NCBI RefSeq assembly: GCF_000568255.1
Contig: NZ_KK037166.1
Location: 6,230,452-6,294,451 of the forward strand
Reading direction: 5' to 3'
DNA length: 64,000 bases
Origin: Kutzneria sp. 744
GTDB taxonomy: Bacteria > Actinomycetota > Actinomycetes > Mycobacteriales > Pseudonocardiaceae
Shown here: positions 25,318 to 35,017 of the stretch, in pieces
Layout of the letters: the number at the start of each line of letters is the position of its first letter
How positions within the stretch are numbered: position 1 is the stretch's first letter
The notes under the pieces: model-generated
Seen by the model: only the letters and a program-made list of their open reading frames with translations
What the model was told of the DNA's origin: nothing
The model's database searches: none
Made by a program: the position numbers and the translations under genes

Positions 25318-26630
25318 GTGATCACGTATCCTGCCACACTCGACGTGCCCCGCGAACTGGCCCAGCACCTCGGCCGACTCTTGCAAGCCGAACGCCGCCG
25401 ACGCGGCACCCGCACCAACTCCAGGGCGCTGACCTGCTTCTGGCACGCGGTATTGGGCCTGCGCTGGTTCCGCCAGAACGCCGACATCACCACACTGGCC
25501 CGCGACCACGGCATCTCCCGCGCCACCGGCTACCGCTACCTCGACGAAGTGATCACGGTCCTCGCCGCGCAGGCCCCGGACCTGCACGACGCCCTCCAAC
25601 AAGCCAAGGACGCGGGCGCGACTCACGTGATCCTGGACGGCAAGGTCTTCTCCTGCGACCGCTACGGCGAGAAAACCCTCAGCGTCAAAGGCGAGCCCAT
25701 CGACCTGTGGTATTCGGGGAAAGCCCATGAGCACGGCGGCAACATCCAGGCGCTGTCGGCGCCGAACGGCTTCCCGCTGTGGGTCTCGGTTGTCGAGCCG
25801 GGCTCGGTCCACGACCTAACCGCGGCCCGGGAACATGTTCTGGGCGCGTTGTACTGGGCCGCCTCGCAACTGGGTCTGCCCACGTTGGCCGACGGCGGCT
25901 ACGACGGCGCTGGGATCGGCGTGCACACCCCGGTCAAGCAGCCGCCGGCGACCAGGTGCTCGACGCGGACAACTGCGCCTACAACGCGCTCACACGATAT
26001 ACGCCTCAGATACCGCTACCTCGACGAAGTGATCAACGGTCCTCGCCGCGCAGGCCCCGGGACCTGCACGACGCCCTCCAACAAGCCAAGGACGCGGGCG
26101 CGACTCACGTGATCCTGGACGGCAAGGTCTTCTCCTGCGACCGCTACGGCGAGAAAACCCTCAGCGTCAAAGGCGAGCCCATCGACCTGTGGTATTCGGG
26201 GAAAGCCCATGAGCACGGCGGCAACATCCAGGCGCTGTCGGCGCCGAACGGCTTCCCGCTGTGGGTCTCGGTTGTCGAGCCGGGCTCGGTCCACGACCTA
26301 ACCGCGGCCCGGGAACATGTTCTGGGCGCGTTGTACTGGGCCGCCTCGCAACTGGGTCTGCCCACGTTGGCCGACGGCGGCTACGACGGCGCTGGGATCG
26401 GCGTGCACACCCCGGTCAAGCAGCCCGCCGGCGACCAGGTGCTCGACGCGGACAACTGCGCCTACAACGCGCTGCTACGGGGTCTGCGGTGCCTGGGCGA
26501 GCGTGGGTTCGCCGTGCTGACCGGGCGGTGGCGCGCCCTGCGGCACATCACCGCCAGTCCACGCAAGATCGGTGACATCGTCAAAGCCGCACTGGCGCTG
26601 ACACATTTCGAACATGGCCGGCAGACCTGA
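25318..26630 (+). pseudogene. IS5-type transposase with internal tandem duplication
   Basis: The GTG at 25318 opens a transposase homologous to the split copy upstream (LLQAERRRRGTRTNSRAL, ATHVILDGKVFSCDRYGE, HEHGGNIQALSAPNGF). After the first pass through KQPP the frame is lost, and bases 26011-26473 repeat 25531-25990 almost exactly. The second pass ends properly (LRCLGERGFAVLTGRWRA) at 26630. A single-base deletion in copy 1 and two single-base insertions in copy 2 add frameshifts. Without the repeat the gene would encode a standard protein of roughly 265 residues. Possible element ends are GTGATCTCA at 25158 and its complement at 26638. Confidence 0.85.
25531..26473 (+). repeat. Tandem direct duplication of about 460 bp
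   Basis: Unit 1 is 25531-25990 and unit 2 is 26011-26473. They differ only by three single-base indels in short homopolymers or repeats. A 20-base filler, CACACGATATACGCCTCAGA, joins them and belongs to neither unit. Confidence 0.9.
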
Positions 26631-26656
26631 AAGTCGCTGAGATCACCTCATTGCAC

Positions 26657-26865
26657 CGCTTTGGGAGGAGGAGCACCACATCGAGATTGCAGTCGCGCAA
26701 GTTGATGCGGCTGGGTCGGTTCTTGTCCGCTCGGAACTGCTGTCGTGCTGGCCCTACCGATACGACGAACTCGAAGTCGAGTTGCGCCTGGTCGGACTTC
26801 GGACGGAAATGAGCACGTTCAACCCTGAGGCCGAGAACTACATGGTGGTGGCGAGCAAAGTATAG
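26657..26865 (+). pseudogene. C-terminal fragment of a SAM-dependent methyltransferase
   Basis: The open stretch reads EEEHHIEIAVAQVDAAGS, SELLSCWPYRYDELEVELR, then GLRTEMSTFNPEAENYMVVA and a TAG at 26863-26865. The L-x-x-x-GL-x-x-x-x-(S/T)TF-x-P-x-x-x-x-Y(L/M)VVA ending is that of class I methyltransferases common in actinomycetes. The SAM-binding part is missing, removed at the boundary with the transposase relic. Confidence 0.6.
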
Positions 26866-27471
26866 AAATCGGGCTCAACTACCCGGAAAGCCAGTTTCGA
26901 TCATTCGCTCATCGACAGAAGAGGGCATTCGCGGCAGGAGGAGCTGACGCGCGGGCACCGTTATCGAGAACGTGTTCTAACAACGACGCCGAGCTGCAAG
27001 GTGGTCCTATCGCTGGCAACACGGTGGTCCCACGACTCGGCAACTGACGGATCCCCGTGCCACCGCGCCGCGCCGTTCAACGCGCCGTGCCGACGTCGCG
27101 GCATGACCAGCACGGTCGCGCCGCCCGACGAACCTACAGCGATCACTGACCGTGCAACTGGCCGCCAGTGGGGATCGAACTGGCCGTCCGTGGGTGGCCG
27201 TCCGCGGGGAATTCCGGCTGGCCGCTGACAACGGTCGCCGCTCCACTCGCACCCATCAGCCAATCTCCCAGCACGGTTGGTAGCGCGAAGCGGAGTTCGA
27301 AGGCATCCGACCAGCGGCCCGTGCCGCTGTGTGCGCCACACCCTGGCCCCACAGGCCGGACAGCCACGGACTGTCCGCTATTGAGCTGATCCTCGCCGCG
27401 CGTCCGTAACAAGGGAACCGCGTCCGCCGCTCTCCACACGTCGGACTGACACGAGGAGAGAAGGGGCGCGC
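26866..27471. other. Intergenic region, nothing supported
   Basis: These 606 bases show no protein-like frame on either strand and no clear RNA. A GGGGATCGAAC word near 27171 resembles a tRNA T-loop complement, but its stems do not pair. Confidence 0.5.
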
Positions 27472-27711
27472 ATGTACGACGCGATCGCGGAGGCGCCGCG
27501 CTCACCGTCCGACTGCGACGTGTGTGCGCTGGCCGAGCGGATCTTCGCGGACGAGGAGCAACTGGCTGACTCGCCCGAAAGTCTCATCGAGACACTGCAC
27601 GATGACATTCAACAGATCCTTGCTGTGGTCGGTCAGTCCAACGACCATCACGAGCGCTACCGCGCCGCCTGCTTCCAACTTTGGGGGCGGGAACGGGTCC
27701 TCCGACGATGA
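27472..27711 (+). CDS. Small acidic protein of unknown function
   Basis: This encodes 79 residues. A strong GGAGAGAAGGGG precedes the ATG. The protein is acidic, with a C-D-V-C pair near residue 15 (SDCDVCALAERIF) and a helical middle (SLIETLHDDIQQILAVVGQ). It ends 36 bases before the stop of the convergent recombinase relic. It could be a small regulator or antitoxin-sized protein; nothing specific is recognised. Confidence 0.5.
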   Translation: MYDAIAEAPRSPSDCDVCALAERIFADEEQLADSPESLIETLHDDIQQILAVVGQSNDHHERYRAACFQLWGRERVLRR

Positions 27712-27746
27712 TGAGTGATGAATCGACGATGACGTCCTCGACGGTG

Positions 27747-30079
27747 CTAGATGCGGCAGCGAGGAAGGTACGCACCAACGTAGATGACGGTCCAGGGCTG
27801 GACATTAACTCGCACTTGTGCAGGCTTGAGCGATCGGGAGGTGCTGACATGGTGGGCAACCCAGAACACCCCAGCCGCATCCGCACCTCCAGCGGACGCG
27901 GCGTGACCTACCACGAAATCGCGCCACTCTTCGGCGGTGGGAGCGTTGTACTCGTCGTCGGGGCGTTGCGCCCGTCGCCGGTCCAGGAATTGCTGATAGT
28001 GAGCGACGACGTCCTCGTCGAAGACGGCGACATAGCCACGAGTGGTTTGCGTGTTGAGGTGACCGAGCAGCGCGGCTCCGATGTGGATCGGCAGGCCGTT
28101 GTTGACCAGCTCGGTGGCGAACAGGCGGCGGAAGTCGTGTGGGGCGAAGGTGATGTCGGCGAATTCCGGATGTGTCTGGGCCAAGGCTTTGGTGGCTTTC
28201 CGGATGTAGCCCGCGATCGCTTCCATGGACAGGGCTCGACGGCAGGAGTTGCGCAGGCTCTGGAACAGGTAGGGCAGCGGCGGGCTCCAGATTTTTTCGT
28301 GGGTGTCGTAGCGCATCGCGACTGGAACGGTGCCGTGGTCGCGGGTGTGTCGGCGGATGATCTGCGCGAGGACGTGGAACAGCTCCGCGGACATCGGGAT
28401 CACGCGCTCCCGGTCGCTTTTGGACGGCGTGACGACCAGCAGCGCGACGACTTCACCGTTGGGGCGCTGGTAGTTGCGCACGGACAAGTGGGTCAGCTCG
28501 GTCAGCTCCTCGACACGCAGTCCCGCCAACCGCAGGGTTTCGACGATGGCCCACTGCCAGAACGCTTGATCTTCCTCATGGGAGAGGCGGATCAGCTCGC
28601 CGGTGTCGCGGTTGAGGACTCGGATCGGGGCGTGTTCGGGATTGGTCCATTCACGACGGTCGCGGTCGCTGGCGGTGCGCTGGTAGGTGATGCCCGTGAC
28701 GGTGAACTGCTCGCCGATGTCGACGGCGCGGGTTGCGTCCAGCAGTGTGCGCATGTTGTTCCAGTGGTCGTTGACGTGGCCGGACAGGATCGGCAGCAGC
28801 GGTTGGCGTTCGCGGGTGCGGTGGGCCATCCGTTCCTGCAGCCGTCGGCGCCGAACGGGGAGCTTGCGCAGGTCGGCGTCGCGGATGGGGCTGGGCGCCA
28901 CCCAGCGTGCCCACCGCTCGGGTTCGGCCGCGGCCCAGGTGTGCAGGTCCAGATACAACGATCGGATAGCCACCATCGGTCCGTCCACGTTCAGTCGGGG
29001 GTGACCGTTGGGGAGGGTCCGCAGCCACTGTTTCCAGGTGGCGATGGTGTTCTCGTCCAGCCGCAGGTCGGCCTGGCTGGGGTTGATCGTCTCGATCTGC
29101 TTCCAGAACGTGAGGGCCAGATAGCGTGCGAGGTGTTCGGTGGCGGCGTAGTCCATTTCGGTGGCGCGGCGGGTGATGTAGTCGACGAGCAGGTCGCGCA
29201 CGTCGGTGTTGCGCAGCCGGTGCCGGTCCACCAGTTCGCTGACGCTGCGTTGGCCTTTGGTTATCGCGGCGCGCAGGGTGCGGGGAGCCGCCGCGGGGAA
29301 CTGCCCCATGTCATAGAGCACCGGCCACGCCTGCGTGGCGGCGAAGGACCCATCGCCAGGACGTGTCCCGCGCGTCAGCCCGTACTTGCGGCACTCGGTG
29401 GCGTAGTGCAGCAACGCTTCCGGTGTCAGCTCGGCCAACTCGATGCCGAAGACGGTCTGCGCGCAGCACACGTCGACAGGGCGTCGTGGTGTCGTTCCCG
29501 GCTGACGGGCAGTGCTTCAACCCGGCGGCAGAACTCCTCCAGCAAGGGATCTCGCGCGATGGTGCGGAACCACCGGGGATAGCAGGAAAACAGGTAGGAC
29601 CGGAACGCGCGCAGGCTCGGCTGCACCAGGCGCACCGCGAACGCATGCCCCGCCGCGGCGTTGAGCCGGCGACGCAGCGTGGGACTGACTGTCGTCGCCT
29701 GGGCGGTCACCGTGGCACCAGGCTCATTCAGCCCGGCGGACTCCCACCGCTGCTGCCAGGTCTGCCCTGGATAAAGCTCCAGGTGGGTCAGCAAACCCCT
29801 TATGCCCCAACGGTTATGGTTACGTGTGTCCGGCGCGCCACCAAGGGCTTCGGTGACCAGCGACGCGACCTCTTCCGCGTTCGCGGTGGTCAACTCGCCC
29901 ACCGGGGCGGGTGGCTTGACAGGTCGGGGCGGTGGCGCCGGGACGAGCGCAGTCGGGGCGAACCTGTCGTCGTTGGCGTAGACGAACTCGTGCCGGCGGA
30001 CCCGACCCGTCGCCACCACCCCCACGGTGGCCTCGCCCTGAGCGCCGGCGCCGGGGCTGGCCTCGGTGTCACTGGGCAC
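27747..30079 (-). pseudogene. Tyrosine recombinase (TnpB-like), frameshifted and C-terminally truncated
   Basis: The N-terminal frame runs from about 30079 (GTG overlapping the upstream recombinase; an ATG at 30109 is an alternative) through CYPRWFRTIARDPLLEEFC to RHHDALSTC. From 29471 another frame continues as CAQTVFGIELAELTPEALLH and on through the catalytic part. There LAGLRVEELTELTHLS holds the first Arg, SKSDRERVIPM the Lys, APHDFRRLFATEL the His and Arg, and LLGHLNTQTTRGY the His and Tyr. One frameshift near 29470 separates the two. Family members have a further Cys-rich C-terminal tail after PTAEEW, which here is replaced by unrelated sequence from about 27910. It works in tandem with the upstream recombinase in Tn554-like systems. 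Confidence 0.85.
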
Positions 30080-31316
30080 CGAACACCGCCTCGACATCAG
30101 CGGGGTCATAGCCGGGGTTCCACTGCACCGTCGGGCGAGGCCGCTGGTAGTGCTCGGCCAGCTTGTCCACCAGATCCTCGATACCGACCACGGTGTAGAG
30201 GGCGGTGGTCGTGATATGCGCGTGTCGCAAGATCGTCTGCACCTCGACCAGCGTCAGCTCCGGGTCACGAGCCAGCCGGGTCGCAGCCGTGTGCCGCAGA
30301 TCGTGCAAGGTCCAGTTCGCCCCCAGTGCGTCGCTGGCCCGTTGCATGATCCGCCGGGCCGCCCAATACGTCAGCGGCCGAACAACACCCCGACGTGTTC
30401 GCCAGACCAGGCCGTTGTCCTCCGGCAGCCCCGCTTCCTCCACATAGGCGGCCAGGTATGCCAACGCCTCCGGCGAGACCGGAACCTGTTGACGGACCCG
30501 GCTTCCCTTGGAGACCACCCACAACCGGCCTCCGGACCAGTCCACATCGCCCAGCCTGACTCCCAACAGCTCCGACGCTCGCGCGCCGGAGGAGACGTAA
30601 CACGCCAGCAACGCCCGATCCCGGGTGCAGCCCATCCGCGCGAACAACGCATCCCACTGCTGATCAGGGATCGCTCGCGGACGGCGAACCGGCATCTTGG
30701 GCCGCAGCCGAGCACGACGGAACCGAGGCATGGCCTCGATCGGCGAGTGGTGCGCCAACGCGGCACGACGAGCGTTGTTCTCCGGCACCGGATTGGCTAC
30801 CGGACCACGCCCGAAGTGCGCATGGAATTCGTAGAACCCACGTACAGCGGTCAGGTTATGGGTGATCGTCGCCGGGGCGTACCCGGCCGCCGGCATCTGC
30901 TTGCCCGTCACCGGATTCACCGACCCCGGCGGATGACCACCCTCCTTGCTCCGACGGCGTTGCGGATTACGCGCCGACCGCAGCCAGCCCACCAGCGCCG
31001 CCGTCTCCGCCTCGGTGGCCTGTTCCCAGCCGACATCGACCGTCCACAGCACCCGGAACCAGCGCAGCAGGTCGTAGGCGTAGCTGCGGCACGTCAGCGC
31101 GCTGGCGTCGCCGAGCATCAAGTCGCGCAGATAGTTGCCGATCGGCACGATCTCCTGGCCGGCGTCGTCGCGCACCAGCCACGGAAAGAGCTCACCCGGG
31201 CCAGCCACCACCGCCCCCACCGTGGGCAGAGCGACCCGTCCCTCCATCAACTCTCGATGCACCCGGGAGAACCCGTGATCAGAATCCATGTCCCGACATC
31301 GAGCGACTCCAGCCAC
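30069..31316 (-). CDS. Tyrosine recombinase (TnpA-like), first of a tandem pair
   Basis: This encodes 415 residues. An ATG nine codons in (31289) is an alternative start. The N-terminal SAM-like core-binding domain contains TCRSYAYDLLRWFRVLW. The catalytic domain has YVSSGARASELLGVRL (Arg), LHDLRHTAATRL (His, Arg), ILRHAHITTTALY (His and Tyr) and a Lys in VVSKGSRVRQQVPV. The gene overlaps the second recombinase by about 11 bases. Paired recombinases in this order are characteristic of Tn554-type transposons, which insert without duplications. This one appears intact, but its partner does not. Confidence 0.88.
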   Translation of the reverse strand: MAGVARCRDMDSDHGFSRVHRELMEGRVALPTVGAVVAGPGELFPWLVRDDAGQEIVPIGNYLRDLMLGDASALTCRSYAYDLLRWFRVLWTVDVGWEQATEAETAALVGWLRSARNPQRRRSKEGGHPPGSVNPVTGKQMPAAGYAPATITHNLTAVRGFYEFHAHFGRGPVANPVPENNARRAALAHHSPIEAMPRFRRARLRPKMPVRRPRAIPDQQWDALFARMGCTRDRALLACYVSSGARASELLGVRLGDVDWSGGRLWVVSKGSRVRQQVPVSPEALAYLAAYVEEAGLPEDNGLVWRTRRGVVRPLTYWAARRIMQRASDALGANWTLHDLRHTAATRLARDPELTLVEVQTILRHAHITTTALYTVVGIEDLVDKLAEHYQRPRPTVQWNPGYDPADVEAVFGAQ

Positions 31317-31337
31317 AGCTTGAGTCCCTCACCCAGT

Positions 31338-32372
31338 TGGTGCAGTCAACGGAGCAACCCGAAGTACACCGGGTATCAGGTGTGGAACCGTCGGGCGATG
31401 AAAGACCCGATCCACCCCGGCAGATGCAATCCGCCCAGCGAGTGGGTCTGGTCCACGCAACCAACGCACCCCACCATCATCGAACTCGCCACGTTCAAGG
31501 CCGCTCTTGATGTTGCACCGAAACGTGCGCGCTCCCGCAGCGACGCTATCCCCGGCTCGGCCAACCGGCACCGGCAAACCAAGAACGTCTATCGACTGCG
31601 CTCATACATCGTGTGCGAGCTGTGCGGCAAGCGCATGTCCGGCAAAGTGCGGCACGCCAACGTGTACTACAACTGTCAACCGCGCGGAGCGTGTCGGCCA
31701 GAGGGGCACCCACCGACGGTCTGGCTTCGGGAACGAGAGCTTCTGGCCGCTGCGACCGACTTCTTCAACACGCACGTCTTCGGCCCTGACCGGCAAGACC
31801 TGCTCGCTGCCTCCGTCGCGGCCGCCGATCTCGACCAGACCCGAGCGCACGAGGAGAAGATTGCGGCGGTCGAACGCAGCATCGACGACCTCGGGCTTCG
31901 CCAGGAGCGCCTCCTGCGCACGCTCGAGGAGCGCGACGACCCAACCGGTGCCGTCTTCGACCTACTCCAGCAGCGTTTGACCTCTCTGTCCACAGAGCAT
32001 CGCACCAAGCGCGCCGAGCTGGCCCAGCTACAGAAGTCCGCGCCGCCGCCTCCAGCCAACGCAGTCGACCTCATTCGCTACCTGCCCGAGACCACGCTTG
32101 ACCTGGCGGCCCTGCCGCACCACCTGCTTCGGCAGCTGTGCGACGCCTTCGCCCTGAGCGTCACCTACAACAAGCACGCCCATCAGGCGCACTTCGCAGT
32201 CGACATCGCCGCCCGCACTCTGCCGCACATCCAGCAGATTGTGGGCTCATCCTCGCTGGGTGACGCGGAAATGCTGTCGACCGCGTCATCGGGAGTATCG
32301 CCGTCCACGCGCGCAGACGCGCGCATCAGCACCCTGGAGAGCCTGCGGATCGCGGCAACGCTGTCCCTGTAA
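31338..32372 (+). pseudogene. Large serine integrase lacking its catalytic domain
   Basis: The reading frame begins inside the recombinase domain (NPKYTGYQVWNRRAM). It runs through LRSYIVCELCGKRMSGKV with a zinc ribbon (C-x-x-C, then NCQPRGACRP), a coiled-coil region (AVERSIDDLGLRQERLL and onward), and the C-terminal part. The N-terminal resolvase domain with the catalytic Ser is missing. The frame upstream of 31338 is antisense to the tyrosine recombinase. It is a remnant of an actinophage or ICE integrase cut at the junction with the Tn554-like pair. Confidence 0.85.
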
Positions 32373-32466
32373 CAGGCGTGCCGAAGTTGCGCGCCGCACG
32401 TGACTATGGCGGTGTGAAGCGACCGCAGATGTCTGGGAGTTGTGACCGCACTCCCCGCTCAGCTTC

Positions 32467-33198
32467 ATGATCAATGTCGGTGTGAAGTGTCCGCAGCGCG
32501 CACCAACGGTGGTCATCCGCCTCCTGCCAGACTTGTCGGAAGGTCGGCGTAGGCACTGTGGCCGGAGGATGGAAGGGTTGCGAGGTATGGATGACCGCCC
32601 CGCACAAGTGTCCCGGTCGGCGAACTTCGTGCGGTGGAAGACAACTCACCGCCACGCCTCCCGGCTGACCGCGTTGGCGGCACGCTGGACCGGCCCGGCC
32701 GGGCCGCTCGACCAAGACCAGCGGTGGGCTGATGCGCGACGCCTCCTGCACGATGACGCACTCCCGACCGCTGACCGGGTCGCCGGGCTCCTGGTCTTGC
32801 TCTATGCCCAGAAGCTCAGCACGATTTGCGCGTTGACCACCCACCACGTCCGCCATGAAGAAGGCAGGACCCTTCTCGTCTTAGGCAGCAGGCCCATCGC
32901 CTTGCCCGTTCCGCTGGACAGCCTCGTCAACGAGTTCACTACCGGCCGCAAGCGACCGAGCGGCAGTCTGATCCATGTCCCGTCAGACTGGCTGTTCTCT
33001 GGACGGTGGCCAACACAGCCGCTCACCGAAGGCTCCCTAGCCCGACGACTCCACGCCCACGGGTTGAGGCCACGCCAGAGCCGGAACAACGCGTTGTTCG
33101 CGCTGGCCGCCGAAGTCCCGGCCGCGATCCTGGCCAAGACACTGGGCATCCACATCAAAGCTGCCATCCAATGGCAGAGGATCTCAAGCGGAGACTAG
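32467..33198 (+). pseudogene. Remnant of an actinobacterial recombinase-associated protein
   Basis: The protein-like part starts near 32586 (MDDRPAQVSRSANFVRWK). It continues LLVLLYAQKLSTICALT and RPIALPVPLDSLVNEFT, and ends AAEVPAAILAKTLGIHIK, AIQWQRISSGD. Family members continue W-T-x-YAADVSRR. Here the Trp codon reads TAG (33196-33198), and the following bases still encode TSYAADV in frame. The N-terminal half expected of the family is also absent. The conserved C-terminal region is found in proteins annotated as site-specific recombinases in actinomycetes; I cannot confirm activity. Confidence 0.6.
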
Positions 33199-33279
33199 AC
33201 TTCCTACGCCGCCGACGTTAGACGACGCACACTTTCCCATGAACACTGACGAAACCCAGCCCATCGACAGGAGAACACT

Positions 33280-33834
33280 ATGGGCGCCACCTGGATTACG
33301 TCCCTCGGCGGCCCGCTGATCCTCATACCCGAATCCGCCTGCCACCTCTGGGGCGGCGCCCCACGCGACTATCCCGACCACGAAGGCGACTACGGCCGCG
33401 CCTGTGCCGTCGACGACTACATCGGACTCATCGATGTCGGGCCGACCACAGCACTGGTGCTCGGCGACATGCCTGCCAGAACGACCTTCCTGCCAGAACA
33501 CGGCGTCATCTTCCGAGAGATCGCGGCCGACGACAGTCTCGCGCCCGCAGCAACTGTCGCCAGGCTCCTGCCCCAGATCGAATGGGAACCCGCGATCAAC
33601 TGGGAGATCACTGAGCCTGTCATCCTGTTCGACTCGGTCTACGACTACCCACATGTCATCGATGCCGCCGAGGACAGACTGCGCCTCTGCCTTCCGCCAG
33701 GCCACTATGACATCCAAGCCGCCTACGTCGAGATCCCCGACGAGGCATACCTCATCCTGGTCCGCCTGCTGACATCCGGGGATGCAGCAGGACGACACTC
33801 AAGCAGCACCCATTCCGGTAGTTCCAATAGCTGA
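33280..33834 (+). CDS. Imm21-family immunity protein
   Basis: This encodes 184 residues with GACAGGAGAA before the ATG. The family pattern is clear: WITSLGGPLILIPESACHLW at the N-terminus, ACAVDDYIGLIDVG, ALVLGDMPARTTFLPEHG, IEWEPAINWEIT, and LCLPPGHYDIQAAYVEIPD near the end. Imm21 proteins protect producers from polymorphic secreted toxins of several classes. No cognate toxin is visible within 9 kb; neighbours are recombinase and transposase relics. It may be an orphan immunity gene acquired with a mobile element. A Ser-rich tail of about 15 residues is unusual. Confidence 0.82.
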   Translation: MGATWITSLGGPLILIPESACHLWGGAPRDYPDHEGDYGRACAVDDYIGLIDVGPTTALVLGDMPARTTFLPEHGVIFREIAADDSLAPAATVARLLPQIEWEPAINWEITEPVILFDSVYDYPHVIDAAEDRLRLCLPPGHYDIQAAYVEIPDEAYLILVRLLTSGDAAGRHSSSTHSGSSNS

Positions 33835-33851
33835 CCTCACCATTAGAAGGC

Positions 33852-34797
33852 GCGTGAGCGGGCGCGCCGCAGGTCCGGCAAGTGGCTGACCGGTGGCATC
33901 TGTGGCACGGGCTGGCCGGCTACGTTGAGAAGACCGTGGTCCGCCATCGCCACGACCTGCGCGACCTCGACGACGATACGGCGGAAGCCGACAAGATCGT
34001 GGATGTCGAGCAGATCGCCGCTACCGCAGAGATCGACCGGGTGGAATCCTGGGCCATCGTGGTTCGCATCCGCGAGCAGCACGCGGCGGTGCACCAGCAC
34101 CTGGCGGCGGGCGCGTCGATCAGCGCGACCGCGCGCACACTCCGGCTGGATCGCAAGACGGTGCGACGCCTGGCGCGCGCGGCCAGCGCCGATGATCTGT
34201 TGGCCAAGCAGCGCGACGGCCGTCCGGGCCCGTTGGAGCGGTTCAAACCGTATCTGCCGACGGTGGAACCAGGGGTGCACCACGGCAACGGTGTTGTTGG
34301 CGGAGATTCGCGAGCAGGGCTACATCGGCAGTTACCCGGCTCTGACCCGCTATCTGCGCCTGTTCCGGACGGTCGGCGCCGCGCCACCGGCCACACCGGC
34401 GTCGCCGAAGGTTCGCGACGTCACCAGGTGGATCCTGCAGAGCCCCGACATCATCGACGCACAAGACAGCGTGCGCCTCAAGGAGATCCTGTTTCGCAGC
34501 CCCGCCCTGGACACGCTGACCGGACATGTCGCCGCGTTCGCGCAGATGATGATCGGACTACGCGGTGAACGCCTCGACGACTGGATCGCCGCAGTGGAGA
34601 ACGACGACTTCCCTGAACTGCACTCCTTCGCCGCCGGACTCAAACGCGACCACGCAGCAGTCCTTAATGGACTGACTATGCGCCACGGCTCGGGAGCTGT
34701 CGAGGTGCCGTCGGACGCTTGAAATCGGTCAAGCGGACCATGTTCGGCCGGGCGAAGTTCGACCTCCTCCGCAAGAAGGTCCTCTGTCGGATCTGAT
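33852..34797 (+). pseudogene. ISL3-family transposase relic with two frameshifts
   Basis: The first frame gives VADRWHLWHGLAGYVEK and the HTH-like ATARTLRLDRKTVRRLARA. A second takes over near 34280 (LLAEIREQGYIGSYPALTRY to AVLNGLTMRHGSGAVE). A third continues GAVGRLKSVKRTMFGRAKFD and LLRKKVLCRI to a TGA at 34795-34797. The catalytic Glu lies in SGAVEG in the corrected reading. The N-terminal half of the transposase is missing. Confidence 0.85.
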
Positions 34798-35017
34798 CCC
34801 GCCGACAGTTGATCACGCAACCTGCGCCAGGACCACTTTCACAGAGCGCCGTCAGCGTCGAGCAGAGCCCGCACTCGATGCCGGCCAAGACCATCGACAT
34901 CGGGTTCGACGGCTGGATCTTCCCGCGGTCAGGTGGCATTCGTGTGGGTTTTGGGCAGCGAGGTGGACGCGGCGGCTCAGGCGTCGCAGGCGGTTCATCA
35001 GTAGCGGTGTCGATGCC

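Noticed and set aside
27165..27200. tRNA-like T-loop word GGGGATCGAAC
   Set aside because: The flanking bases do not form a T stem or acceptor stem, so it is a chance match.
27681..29582. A 633-codon rightward open frame
   Set aside because: It is antisense to the tyrosine recombinase whose catalytic motifs are plain on the other strand.
30066..31337. Serine integrase gene starting at 30066
   Set aside because: The frame before 31338 is antisense to the tyrosine recombinase and contains no resolvase motifs; only the later part is integrase-like.
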